The notes: generated from the sequence alone by a model not told the origin. A DNA stretch of 64,000 nucleotides from Vreelandella neptunia (GCF_034479615.1 NZ_CP140255.1:2914001-2978000); one strand, 5' to 3'; positions 1 to 8,433 are shown, numbered from the stretch's first letter. Translations and numbers: made by a program.

Positions 1-963
1 GCAGATACCTAGTTTACCTCCATGTTGTCGAATTATGTATCCTAAATATTCTATATTATAACTCACCCCCTTGTTGTAATTAATTATTTTCGTTTTATTT
101 TTATTTAATGAAAGACCAATATCTAACATTAGCTCAGCAATTTCTCTCTCCCTATCGTCAGCAGTAAACAAATCAGAAGGAGTAAAAACAGCAATAATAT
201 CATCTACATATCTTGTATAATATACAACTCCAGGCATGGATTTAATTTTTTCATCAAACTCACTCATATATAACTCTGACAAATAAGCACTTATACCAAT
301 TCCTCTTGGAATTCCTTTACTACTGCCAGTGATAGATCTATACTGATTTAATATCTGTGAAATAATTTTCCTAGAAGCTAATGAAAGCTTAGGATTGCTA
401 TTTATTTTGCTTTTTAAAATATCACTATCAATGCTTTCATAGAACCCAGAAATATCGGTTTTAATTATTTGCTTTGGAAAAGCATCATCAAGAACAGACT
501 TCAACTGTGATATAACAATATCTCTATTAGCCTGCTTTACATTATATGTAGATTTAATATTTTGCTGTATTTTCTTTTCTGCAAAAAAAGATTCTAATTT
601 GCTGTTGATCCTATAAGTTTCTTTATGATGATGGGGCGAGTTATTTCTTTCAATGCTTATTTTGAAAGTTCTCTTGGCAATTGCCTGGGATATCTTTTCC
701 AAATGTGAATCAATTACCTCATCACGTTTAGAATCGTTCTCCTTGATTGACTCTTTCAACTTATGGAAACGGTCATTAAAAACTTCCTCTGAATACTTTT
801 CCTTTCTTTTATTCAAATTACTCCTAACACGACGAAGTCGTTTTATAATCAAAGAATACTCTTTCACTTCAGCCGGAAAACCTTTTTCAATATAGTCCCC
901 TTTTCGATTCTCTTTATCGTAGATAACTCGTAAATTTTTAGATGTGAAAGATTGGCTAAGCAT
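1..963 (-). CDS. reverse transcriptase, probable antiphage Drt3a-like (UG3) RT, 3' end outside window
   Basis: Reading the minus strand from the ATG at 963-961 gives 321 residues with no stop before the window edge. RT landmarks appear in order: catalytic Asp170 in TDISGFY, GIPRGIGIS (217-225), the YVDD box (252-255, bases 199-210), GLSLNKNKT (283-291) and a LGYII motif (307-311). A purine-rich AGGGGG lies just before the ATG. The N-terminal extension of about 120 residues is rich in Lys/Glu, probably helical, and opens with QSFT...ENRKG, which from memory matches Drt3a, one of two RTs in the DRT3 antiphage system. GC is about 30% or lower in the lines I counted, far below the core genes, so it was probably acquired by transfer. 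A group II intron maturase is less likely because its usual N-terminal RT0/RT1 motifs are not seen. RT identity is near certain; the Drt3a assignment is moderate. Confidence 0.9.
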   Translation of the reverse strand, partial: MLSQSFTSKNLRVIYDKENRKGDYIEKGFPAEVKEYSLIIKRLRRVRSNLNKRKEKYSEEVFNDRFHKLKESIKENDSKRDEVIDSHLEKISQAIAKRTFKISIERNNSPHHHKETYRINSKLESFFAEKKIQQNIKSTYNVKQANRDIVISQLKSVLDDAFPKQIIKTDISGFYESIDSDILKSKINSNPKLSLASRKIISQILNQYRSITGSSKGIPRGIGISAYLSELYMSEFDEKIKSMPGVVYYTRYVDDIIAVFTPSDLFTADDREREIAELMLDIGLSLNKNKTKIINYNKGVSYNIEYLGYIIRQHGGKLGIC

Positions 964-980
964 TTAACCCCCTGCAAGAA

Positions 981-996
981 ATAATATAAATATTAT
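981..996. repeat. AT-only inverted repeat overlapping the RT promoter
   Basis: The 16 bases form a perfect inverted repeat, ATAATAT-AA-ATATTAT, between the RT start codon and its likely -10 box. It could be an operator. In DNA this AT-rich it could also be chance. Confidence 0.4.
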
Positions 997-1000
997 AACA
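992..1000 (-). promoter_or_regulatory. probable extended -10 promoter of the RT gene
   Basis: The minus strand reads TGTTATAAT here, a perfect extended -10 element. It is placed to start a transcript about 20 bases before the RT start codon. No good -35 is visible, which is acceptable for extended -10 promoters. It overlaps the inverted repeat at 981-996, so a repressor bound there could block it. Confidence 0.5.
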
Positions 1001-1119
1001 CTTTAACAACAATGGACTTTACTACTCAATTACAGAAAGCAAACATAAATAAAAAGCTTTTAACTTTAAGATCGAGAATTCGACAAAACAGGTTCGTGAA
1101 TAATTTAATTGCATCATTT

Positions 1120-1428
1120 CTATTCGAACGCCACCCTGCCCGCAATCTCCTCCATCCCTTCAATCGGCTGCTCATAGCTCCAGGCGATATCTTTGTTGTC
1201 GCCCAGCGAGAAATACACCGCCTTGCCTTTAAATGGGCAGTAAGTCGTCGTTTCTGAAGTGGTAAGCAAATCTATCCTCACGTCTTCACGTGGGAAGTAG
1301 TGGCGCGGCGGGTAGCTGATTTCTTGGAGTTCGAGGGCTTGTGTGGAGTCGGCAAGCAGCTTTCCATCTACATGCAACTGCACGCGTTGGCTAACGGGGT
1401 GAAGCTCAATGCGAGGTGCCTGTGGCAT
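1120..1428 (-). CDS. DUF427 domain protein, C-terminus apparently clipped
   Basis: This 102-residue protein carries the DUF427 pattern: YFPREDVRIDLL, TYCPFKGKAVYF and AWSYEQP, ending in IAGRVAFE. DUF427 proteins are small, mostly uncharacterised beta proteins of the cytoplasm. An AGGGAA ribosome site precedes the ATG at 1428. In relatives I recall, the chain continues several residues beyond the GxVAFx motif. Here the stop TAG comes immediately after it, exactly where the DNA turns AT-rich, so insertion of the neighbouring RT island probably replaced the natural 3' end. The conserved core is intact, so the protein may still fold. Confidence 0.75.
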   Translation of the reverse strand: MPQAPRIELHPVSQRVQLHVDGKLLADSTQALELQEISYPPRHYFPREDVRIDLLTTSETTTYCPFKGKAVYFSLGDNKDIAWSYEQPIEGMEEIAGRVAFE

Positions 1429-1577
1429 TCGGTTGTTCCCTGCGGCTTTTTTAGCTCTAGTAAAATGAGCCTAGCAGCAAAGTTCGTTGAATCCCATGCT
1501 CTCCGCATCACACTTTAGGCTGCGGCCATGACCTGTATCAGGTTTTTGCCACTGCTCTCTAATTCACTACAACTGCC

Positions 1578-2027
1578 CTAACGCTGCCGTACTCTCGCCC
1601 TTGCCTGAGTAGTAAGAATTAAGCCGAATACAATCAGCCCTGCCCCAATGAAATCCGCCATGCGCAACGGCTCCCCTAGTATTAGATAAGCGAGTAGTAC
1701 GCCAAAGAACGGATTAAGAAGGTGATAACTCGATGCCGTCGAGGCGCCGCTTATTCGAATCAGCACTAGCCAGAGGCTCATTCCTCCGATGGTGACGACA
1801 AGTACCAGATGTGCAATCGCTATCATCGTAGCGGTAGAAGGCACGGCAAGCGGCTGCCCGAATACCATTGCCATGGGAAGAAGAGCGACAGCGCCAGCAA
1901 TGGATTGCCAGAAATTAGCCTGCAAGATGGGCAGGCCTGCGCCTTGACCGCGGAAGAACACGGTGCCACTGGCAAAGGCAAGCATACCCCCAGTTGCCAT
2001 AAGCACTCCCCAAATATCGACCTGCAC
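1578..2027 (-). pseudogene. EamA/DMT transporter, C-terminal half only
   Basis: About 150 residues match the second EamA repeat of a drug/metabolite exporter: five hydrophobic helices ending in LNPFFGVLLAYLILGEPLRMADFIGAGLIVFGLIL. An EamA transporter normally has two such repeats and about 300 residues; the first is missing. The open frame starts at a GTG and stays open into sequence that on the other strand is a LysR remnant, so both were cut by the same deletion. A half transporter is unlikely to work alone, though single-EamA proteins do exist. The related gene at 2494 is complete. Confidence 0.8.
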
Positions 2028-2046
2028 CCCACTAGCAATGCCAGAG

Positions 2047-2366
2047 ATGACACAAAACCTGAAACGGCTAGAGGAAATACTAGGTTGTAAGTTGCTTGAA
2101 CGTCGTCCAGGTCACTTCTTTAGTTTGCCGACAGACGGCGAGCGTTATCTTCCCGCAGTCAATGAGATATTTGCTCGTACGTCTGAGGCAGTGAGAGACA
2201 TGCAACAACCCGAAATCGCTGAGCACCTGCTGATTGGTGTTTCCGATGATTTTATTTGGTGGTTCTAAATGGAGCCATTTTCCAATGCGCCGAGCTAAAC
2301 CGAAATCTGCGTCTGGAAATTGTGTCTGCGCTTTCCCGATGCTCGCAACAGGTCATTAGCTGTTAA
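2047..2366 (+). pseudogene. LysR-type regulator remnant, both ends lost and frameshifted
   Basis: The plus strand begins inside a LysR helix-turn-helix (TQNLKRLEEILGCKLLERR), runs through the linker helix (PAVNEIFARTSEAVRDM) and stops at WWF around 2268. In another frame the family pattern resumes (NRNLRLEIVSALSR) and stops at 2366. The first 30 or so residues and the whole effector domain are gone. It sits head to head with the half EamA gene at 1578. The original layout was therefore probably a regulator divergent from the transporter it controlled, and a single deletion removed both starts. Confidence 0.75.
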
Positions 2367-2493
2367 TGAGCCGCCAATTCTGTCTCTCATTCATTACGTT
2401 TCGTAAAGTATACCTGAGCAAATCTTCATTATTCATAATCACTGTATCTCGCTAGCCTTTCCTTAGTAACAAACCCACTAAGGAGAGATTCCA

Positions 2494-3387
2494 ATGACAT
2501 CAAATACAACCACAATACCTCGTTTTCGCTCAGGCGTGACCGCCCTGGGATTGCCTTTGCTTTTCATCGTTATGTGGAGCTCTGGCTACGTGGCTGGCAA
2601 AGCAGCCCTGCCATTTGTCGGCCCATACACCATGATCTTTCTACGCTTCGCTAGTGCCGCCCTGGTTTTACTCATGGTCGCCGTTGCAACACGCGCACCG
2701 TGGCCAAGAACGTGGAAAGAGGTTGGCCACATTGCAGTTGTCGGGCTGCTGATTCAAGCAATGCAGTTCTCGGGGCTCTATACCGGGATCAATCTCGGCG
2801 TGAGTGCGGGGGTTTCGGCGCTCATCGTCGGCACAATGCCCATCTTCGTTGCACTTGGTGCCAGTGTTTTTCTATCTGAACGCATAAAGTCACATCAATG
2901 GATTGGGCTTCTGATTGGTCTAGTAGGCGTTGTGCTGGTGGTTTCAGAAAAGTTCTCTTTTGGAGAGGCGACGGTCGGGGGATATATCGCGATTCTCTTC
3001 GCCCTGCTTGGTATCACGCTAGGTACGCTTTACCAGAAGAAATTCTGTACAAGCATGGATCTACGTACGGGTGGTTTCATTCAACTGAGTGTCGCAGCAA
3101 CCTTTGCTTTCATTGCAGCCCATACTCTTGAAGACCTGTACTTCCAAGTCACGCCCACTTTCTTATTCGCAACGAGCTGGATGAGCCTTGTGAACTCGAT
3201 CGGAGCCATAAGCGTACTTTACGTCATGATTCGTCGCGGCGAGGCAAGCAAAGTGGCCAGCCTTTTCTACCTCATACCTGGAATGACAGCTCTCATGGCT
3301 TTTGTGATTCTTGGCGAAACGCTTCACCCGCTAGCAATGATTGGTTTTGCAATCACCGCTTTTGGAGTTTATCTGAATAACCGCTAA
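2494..3387 (+). CDS. EamA/DMT family exporter
   Basis: The 297-residue inner-membrane protein has about ten hydrophobic segments in two EamA repeats. Family marks include LLFIVMWSSGYVAGK near the start, FLRFASAALVLL, VSALIVGTMPIFVALGASVFLSERI and the C-terminal LFYLIPGMTALMAFVILGETL. DMT exporters move amino acids, metabolites or drugs out of the cell; the substrate cannot be read from sequence. Start ATG 2494 follows a strong AAGGAGAG. It heads a same-strand run with the cupin and CoA-transferase genes, so its substrate may relate to that cassette, but there is a gap of about 110 bases after it. Confidence 0.88.
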   Translation: MTSNTTTIPRFRSGVTALGLPLLFIVMWSSGYVAGKAALPFVGPYTMIFLRFASAALVLLMVAVATRAPWPRTWKEVGHIAVVGLLIQAMQFSGLYTGINLGVSAGVSALIVGTMPIFVALGASVFLSERIKSHQWIGLLIGLVGVVLVVSEKFSFGEATVGGYIAILFALLGITLGTLYQKKFCTSMDLRTGGFIQLSVAATFAFIAAHTLEDLYFQVTPTFLFATSWMSLVNSIGAISVLYVMIRRGEASKVASLFYLIPGMTALMAFVILGETLHPLAMIGFAITAFGVYLNNR

Positions 3388-3496
3388 GTGTGATGTTTTC
3401 TTCATGTTGTATCCATACGGTTATGTTGAAACCTACACCGTATTATCAGTAAGCGTAATTTTTATCACTCGAAAGTCGATAACAAAAGGTAAACAA

Positions 3497-3976
3497 ATGA
3501 AAAATGCAAAGATTCTTTCCAATCTGCTCAGCGATCAAGATGCGCTTGACAACCTTAATTGGCAACCGCATCGCCGCGATGGACGAGCAAATGCTGATAT
3601 TTTTGAACTATACGATGGACGTAATAACAATAACGAAGGGCCTAAAGCTGCACTGATGCGCTATCGACCTGGTGCTACGGTTAAACCACATCTTCATCCA
3701 GGTTATGAACTTATTTTCGTACTCAAGGGAACTTTGATAAACGATACAGGGGAGCATCCAGAGGGGACGTTAGAAGTTTGCCCGCCAGGAAGCATACACA
3801 GTCTCTCAAGCCCTGGAGGTTGCATTTTTTTAGTGGTATGGGAACAGCCTGTTGAGGTACTTGAGGATACTCATAATCGTATCGAAAAATATGAAAAAAG
3901 CTGTGCTAGTGACAGCTTAATTTCTCAATGCAACGGGAAGCTAAATGCTGAAAAGTTCAGGGAGATACCAGAATGA
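3497..3976 (+). CDS. ChrR-like cupin domain protein
   Basis: Starting at ATG 3497 (preceded by AAAGGT) the protein has 159 residues. It contains a single cupin barrel with metal-ligand motif PHLHPGYELIFVLKG (two His, one Glu) and a second motif CPPGSIHSLSSPGG supplying another His. ChrR-type cupins bind zinc or iron and act as anti-sigma sensors or small dioxygenase-like enzymes; no sigma gene is near. An upstream in-frame start at 3404 adds 31 residues that look unlike the family. The stop overlaps the next start as ATGA, so it is probably translationally coupled to the CoA-transferase and works in the same pathway. Confidence 0.75.
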   Translation: MKNAKILSNLLSDQDALDNLNWQPHRRDGRANADIFELYDGRNNNNEGPKAALMRYRPGATVKPHLHPGYELIFVLKGTLINDTGEHPEGTLEVCPPGSIHSLSSPGGCIFLVVWEQPVEVLEDTHNRIEKYEKSCASDSLISQCNGKLNAEKFREIPE

Positions 3977-5532
3977 AAGTTATTACAGCAGAACAGGCCA
4001 GTCAATTAATCAACTCTGAAACAACACTATCAACTGGCGGATTCGGTAGCTGCGGACACCCAGAGGCTCTTACAGCAGCTCTTGCGAAACGATTCGTAGA
4101 AACAGGACACCCACAAAACTTAACTTTAATTTTCGCTGCAGGACAAGGAGATAAAGGCGAGCGCGGCCTCAATCGTCTGGCTATTCCTGGTCTAATCAAG
4201 CGAGTAATTGGCGGCTATTGGGCGCTCACCCCGATGCTCGGAACGCTAGCGCTTTCGGGAAAGATTGAAGCTCATAACTGGCCCCAAGGTGTAATTAGCC
4301 ATCTCTACCGTAAAATTGCAGCTGGCGCCCCTGGAGTAATAACAAAATTGGGCTTAGGAACTTTTATCGATCCCGATCAAGATGGGGGTAGGATTGATTG
4401 CCAAGACACTTCCTCACTAGTTCGCAAGATACTACTTGAAGGTGAGTCATACCTACTTTATCCCACTTTACCAATTAACTGCGTTTTCATTCGAGGCACT
4501 CGTTGCGATAGTAGAGGCAATCTGTCAATGGAAGCTGAGGCTAGCTTTCACGATTCCCTAACCCAGGCGATGGCGGCGCGAAACTCAGGAGGGATAGTGA
4601 TTGCACAAGTAGAAGAAGTTTGTGAGTCCGAAGAACTTTCACTTAACGATATTAGAGTTCCAGGTATACTGATTGATTTTGTAGTGATAAGCGAAAAGCA
4701 CCATCACTGGCAGACTTACGGTACACAATATAATGCAGACTTTGTTTCACGACCAAAAGCTATCGAGTCACATAAAGGCCTGCCTGAAAAAATATCGGTA
4801 GCGAAGAGGATTATTGCTCAACGCGCACTCATGGAAATCGAGAAATTCGATGAACCAGTAGTAAATTTAGGAATAGGACTGCCTGAGAAAATAGCTACTG
4901 TAGCACGTGATGCTGGCATGCAAAATTTAGGTCTGACAGTTGAATCTGGGGCTATCGGCGGTTTCCCAGCAGGTGACATGTCTTTTGGCGCCTCGATGAG
5001 TCCAGAAGCCATAATAGATCAACCTTCAATATTTGATTTCTACAACGGCGGTGGTATCGACATCGCCTTCCTGGGTTTCGCTGAAGTCGGTGCAGGAGGG
5101 CATGTCAATGTTGCAAAGTTGGGTAAGCGCATCAACGGTGTTGGCGGCTTCGTTAATATCGCTGAGGCAGCACGAAACCTAGTTTTTTGCGGCACGTTTA
5201 CTGCCGGAGGCCTTGAAACACACTGCGCAAATGGGCGTTTGATTATTTTAAAAGAAGGCTGCATTCGGAAGTTTCGAGTCGATGTAGAAAAAATATGTTT
5301 CAACGCACATGCAGCAGCCCCTCAAAAGGGGATGGTGCTCTACGTGACTGAGCGCTGTGTACTGCGTTGGCAAAGCGGCCAGCTTCTACTCATTGAAATA
5401 GCTCCTGGCATCGATCTCGTGCAAGACATACTCAATCAAAGTGACACCCCAATCAAGGTCTCATCGACATTGAAATTAATGCCAGCAGCACTCTTTGAGA
5501 CGACTCAAGCGGTGACTGCAACTTCGGTCTAG
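3973..5532 (+). CDS. fused acyl-CoA:acetate/3-ketoacid CoA-transferase
   Basis: At 519 residues this is a fused alpha-beta family I CoA-transferase of the YdiF/propionate CoA-transferase kind. The N-terminal half has GGFGSCGHPEAL and the FAAGQGDKG loop. The C-terminal half has NLGIGLPEKIA and the catalytic Glu324 in TVESGAIGG, where a glutamyl-CoA thioester forms. It would move CoA between a short organic acid and acetate or a similar donor in the cytoplasm. AGGGAG precedes the start, which overlaps the cupin stop. Base composition is lower in GC than the housekeeping genes to the right, consistent with an acquired cassette. The acid substrate is unknown. Confidence 0.88.
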   Translation: MKVITAEQASQLINSETTLSTGGFGSCGHPEALTAALAKRFVETGHPQNLTLIFAAGQGDKGERGLNRLAIPGLIKRVIGGYWALTPMLGTLALSGKIEAHNWPQGVISHLYRKIAAGAPGVITKLGLGTFIDPDQDGGRIDCQDTSSLVRKILLEGESYLLYPTLPINCVFIRGTRCDSRGNLSMEAEASFHDSLTQAMAARNSGGIVIAQVEEVCESEELSLNDIRVPGILIDFVVISEKHHHWQTYGTQYNADFVSRPKAIESHKGLPEKISVAKRIIAQRALMEIEKFDEPVVNLGIGLPEKIATVARDAGMQNLGLTVESGAIGGFPAGDMSFGASMSPEAIIDQPSIFDFYNGGGIDIAFLGFAEVGAGGHVNVAKLGKRINGVGGFVNIAEAARNLVFCGTFTAGGLETHCANGRLIILKEGCIRKFRVDVEKICFNAHAAAPQKGMVLYVTERCVLRWQSGQLLLIEIAPGIDLVQDILNQSDTPIKVSSTLKLMPAALFETTQAVTATSV

Positions 5533-5584
5533 TACTCCACTAGTCTTGAGAAAATAAAGCTTCCTAACAATAAGGACAATAGCT

Positions 5585-5830
5585 ATGCAACAACGTAAAC
5601 AAGTCGTCATTATCGGCGGTGGTTCGGTCGGAGGTTCGGCCTTTCATCAGCTTATTCAACACGCTGCAAAAATGGGAGTTTCCGATTATCTTGAAATAAC
5701 TCTTATCGAACGCTCAAGTAAGGTGGGCTCTGGAGAGGCTTATCAAAATGATCACTCACACGCTCTCTTAAACACTCATGCAGACACAATGTCTCCAATT
5801 GCAGGGCAATCTGAATCGCCCCGAGTATTC
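5585..5830 (+). pseudogene. FAD/NAD(P)-binding protein, 5' fragment cut by IS
   Basis: The first 82 residues hold a Rossmann nucleotide-binding motif (VVIIGGGSVGG) followed by TLIERSSKVGSGEAY and LLNTHADTMSPIAG, the typical opening of the FAD-NAD(P)-binding family PF13454. AAGGA precedes ATG 5585. The frame then runs into the end of an IS3-family element and stops at 5833. The rest of the gene resumes at 7027. Before insertion the gene lay 52 bases behind the CoA-transferase and probably belonged to the same operon. Confidence 0.85.
5812..5823. repeat. left arm of inverted repeat flanking the IS
   Basis: TGAATCGCCCCG here is the exact reverse complement of 7034-7045 on the other side of the IS. 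With one mismatch the match extends to 15 bases toward the element. Without the IS the two arms would form a hairpin-like palindrome inside the flavoprotein gene. Confidence 0.8.
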
Positions 5831-6724
5831 TAGACACCCGTTAGGCTCTTAAAGTAACGCCTTTCATACTCAACCGGTGATAAGTTATCACTTGTCCCGT
5901 GTCGGCGCTTTGGGTTATAGAACATTTCAATGTAATTGAACACGTCACGTCTAGCCGCTTCGCGTGTCGAATAAATCTGTCGCTTGATTCGCTCTCGCTT
6001 GAGGAGTTGAAAGAAGCTTTCAGCAACGGCGTTGTCATGACAGTTACCACGTCGACTCATGCTGCCCACCAACTGATTAGCTTTCAGAAAGCTTTGCCAG
6101 TCTCCACTGCTGAACTGGCTTCCTTGATCCGAATGCACCATCACCGATCCTTGCGGCTTGCGTCGCCAGACTGCCGATAACAAAGCATCCAGCACTAATT
6201 CCGAGGTCATACGAGACTTCATCGACCAGCCAACCACTTGACGAGAAAACAGGTCGATAACCACCGCTAAGTAAAGCCAGCCTTCGTATGTTCGGATGTA
6301 CGTGATATCCGTCACCCAAGCAACATTTGGCGCTGTTACTTCAAACTGACGGTCTAAATGGTTAGGTGATACAACAGCCGGTTTTCCACCGCCATAGCAG
6401 CCAGGGCGTCGTCGGTAGCCCGTCTGGGAGCGTAAACCTTCCCTACGCATCAGGCGGGCCACTCGGTGCTTACCGCAGGCTTCGCCAGCCTCACGCAAAT
6501 CCTGGTAGACCTTGCGATAACCATATACACCGCCGCTTTCAAGCCACGCATGCTTGACCAATCCCAAGAGACGCTGATCATCCCGGTCTCGATTAGACAG
6601 TACTTTTTTGCACCATGCGTAGTAGCCGCTAGGATGCACGGCCATCATGCGGCACAAACGCCGTATCGGATATTGGCTCGCATGGTTTTGAATAAACGCG
6701 TACCTCAGTCGGACTCCCTGGCGA
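5830..6724 (-). CDS. IS3-family transposase OrfB (DDE integrase)
   Basis: OrfB has the HTH_21 segment (YGYRKVYQDLREAG) and an rve integrase core with DDE residues in WVTDITY, HSDQGSQF and CHDNAVAESFF. An in-frame ATG gives 275 residues from 6657, but the frame is open upstream through RYAFIQNHASQYPIRRLC and overlaps the end of orfA in the -1 frame. The working product is therefore probably the OrfAB fusion. Its TAG stop lies within the terminal inverted repeat. No frameshift or missing catalytic residue is seen, so the transposase is probably functional. Confidence 0.92.
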
Positions 6725-7026
6725 AGTACGCGGTGGCCTTTTTTAATATATCTCGCTCTTCTGACACGCGCTTTAGTTCAGCCTTCAAACGACGGTTTTC
6801 AGCGTGGAGATCATCATCTTCTTGTCGTTGTTCTACCGGCTTATCGTAGCGCTTGATCCAGTGGTACAAGCTGTGGCCTGACACGCCTAACCGCTCAGCG
6901 ACTTCGGCAACGCGATGGCCGCGCTCTACCACCTGTTTAACGGCTTCGATTTTGAATTCTTCAGTGTAACGGGGACGGTTCATGGATCCTCCTAGATGCC
7001 TTTAGTATAAGGCCTAGAGGTGTCTA
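5831..7026 (-). mobile_element. IS3-family insertion sequence (about 1.2 kb)
   Basis: The element is bounded by inverted ends that both read TAGACACC inward, followed by weaker similarity (TTAGGC/TAGGCC). It encodes orfA and orfB on the minus strand, joined by an A_AAA_AAG slippery heptamer at 6738-6744. It interrupts a flavoprotein gene. No direct target duplication is visible; instead the host flanks carry an inverted repeat (5812-5823 and 7034-7045). The transposase looks intact, so the element may be active. Confidence 0.9.
6705..6983 (-). CDS. IS3-family transposase OrfA
   Basis: The 92-residue protein has a HTH_Tnp_1 helix-turn-helix (YTEEFKIEAVKQVV, VAEVAERLGVSGHSLYHWIKRY), then a leucine-zipper-like helix with ENRRLKAELKRV. 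OrfA binds the terminal repeats and controls transposition. Codons for DILKKA contain the A_AAA_AAG heptamer (plus-strand bases 6738-6744). A -1 shift there continues into the orfB frame to make the OrfAB transposase, as is known for this family. The frame ends at TGA 6705-6707. Confidence 0.92.
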   Translation of the reverse strand: MNRPRYTEEFKIEAVKQVVERGHRVAEVAERLGVSGHSLYHWIKRYDKPVEQRQEDDDLHAENRRLKAELKRVSEERDILKKATAYFARESD

Positions 7027-8381
7027 CGAAACCCGGGGCGATTCAATCTTCCCATTTTATCAACTGGCTATACCAGAACGAAGAACTATGGCGGCAACAA
7101 TACCCCCACCTCTACGTTCATCCCAGTGCCTACTTACCTCGCCCTCTTTTTGGGCTTTACATGCAAAATCTTTTTGAAGACAGTCGCACACTTGCTTGGC
7201 AATATCGCATACCTTTTACTCGACTCCACTGTGAGGCATCAGACATTGTACCAACCGAAGAAGGCTACTTAGTAATCACCGACAACGATAAGCGAATCAA
7301 GGCTGATTATTTGCTTCTTTGCTGCGGGAACCTCCCCTCAACAAAATTCAAGGCACACCATCAACGATCTTCATACTTCAATAGCCCTTATCCAGGCTAC
7401 GTTATCGCGGAGCAAATTGATAAGGATCAACCAGTCTGCATCGCTGGTACCAATCTAAGCGCAATCGACACTATTATTTCGTTAACGGAGCATGGGCATA
7501 GAGGTAAAATCATTTGCGTTTCGCGGCGTGGTCGTTTCCCAAGCGTCAGAGGGACACAGAACCCAAAGCATAAGCCCCGCTATTTAACCGAATCAGCAAT
7601 CATGGCACTCGCAAAAACTCACGACGGCATAACTCTAGAGGATGTATGGCATCTCCTCAACCAAGAATTACTTGCAGTAGGAGGTCGGGGAATTGATATC
7701 CAGGAAATTCTTTCTGAAGGAACTACTGCCTATGACTACCTTTGTCAGGAAATTTCTAAGGCTACGCAAGTACCAAGACTCTGGCAGTCCATAGCTTACT
7801 CACTCAATAGTGTCATTGATCTGATCTGGCACAATCTACGCAAGGAAGATAAAAGAAAGTTCTATTGTGAATACCGTGACCTCTTCCTAGCCTACCGGGT
7901 CTCCTTCCCACTCGAAAACGCCCGACGCTTGCAAAAACTAATGGAAACTGGACAGCTAAATATTCATTGCGGCATTCAGCGCGTTGGCTATGATGAAGCA
8001 GAAAACTGCTACAACATAGAACTTATCGACAATGCTTGGAATCATGAGATGAGGGTTCGCTCTCGTTACTTTATTAACGCCACTGGATACAATCTCTCTG
8101 TGGGTGAAAGCGAGGTAGCTTTAATTCAGAATCTTCTTAAACGCAAGCTTGCGACTGCAGACCCTTTTGGCGGATTCCGTACTGACTTTAAAACAGGAGC
8201 ACTCCTCTCCTCATCTGGATTACCACAGAGACATCTCTTCGCCTTGGGCAGCCTAACGACTGGAACCTATTTCTTCACTAACGCAATGGATGTCAATGCC
8301 CGCCATACAAGTGAGCGTGCAGGTCATATCGTGGAACAAATTGCCATTGCAGCTCTATCTCAGACTCGGGATGCCGTATAG
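7027..8381 (+). pseudogene. FAD/NAD(P)-binding protein, 3' fragment after IS
   Basis: About 450 residues continue the flavoprotein begun at 5585: HFINWLYQ, RPLFGLYMQ, ADYLLLCCGNLPS (NAD(P)-side strand), VCIAGTNLSAIDTI (second dinucleotide-binding motif) and FINATGYNLSVG near the end. A GTG at 7020 inside the IS end could start a shorter protein, but it would lack the N-terminal FAD-binding fold. The joined product would be about 530 residues. It probably belonged with the CoA-transferase and cupin in oxidation of an organic acid or amine, but the substrate is not readable. It is functional only if the IS is lost precisely. Confidence 0.8.
7034..7045. repeat. right arm of inverted repeat flanking the IS
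   Basis: CGGGGCGATTCA is the reverse complement of 5812-5823. It lies eight bases outside the right IS end, matching the left arm, which lies seven bases outside the left end. Confidence 0.8.
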
Positions 8382-8433
8382 CGTAGTAAGAGAGGACACA
8401 GAAAAGCTTCATCTGCTTAGGAAGTAGTAACAT

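Noticed and set aside
1-963. Group II intron reading of the RT
   Set aside because: The usual maturase N-terminal motifs are absent and no intron 5' end is visible upstream of the gene. It is not fully excluded because the C-terminal part is outside the window.
964-1119. Retron msr/msd before the RT
   Set aside because: No convincing long inverted repeats or conserved priming G context were seen in the 155-base space.
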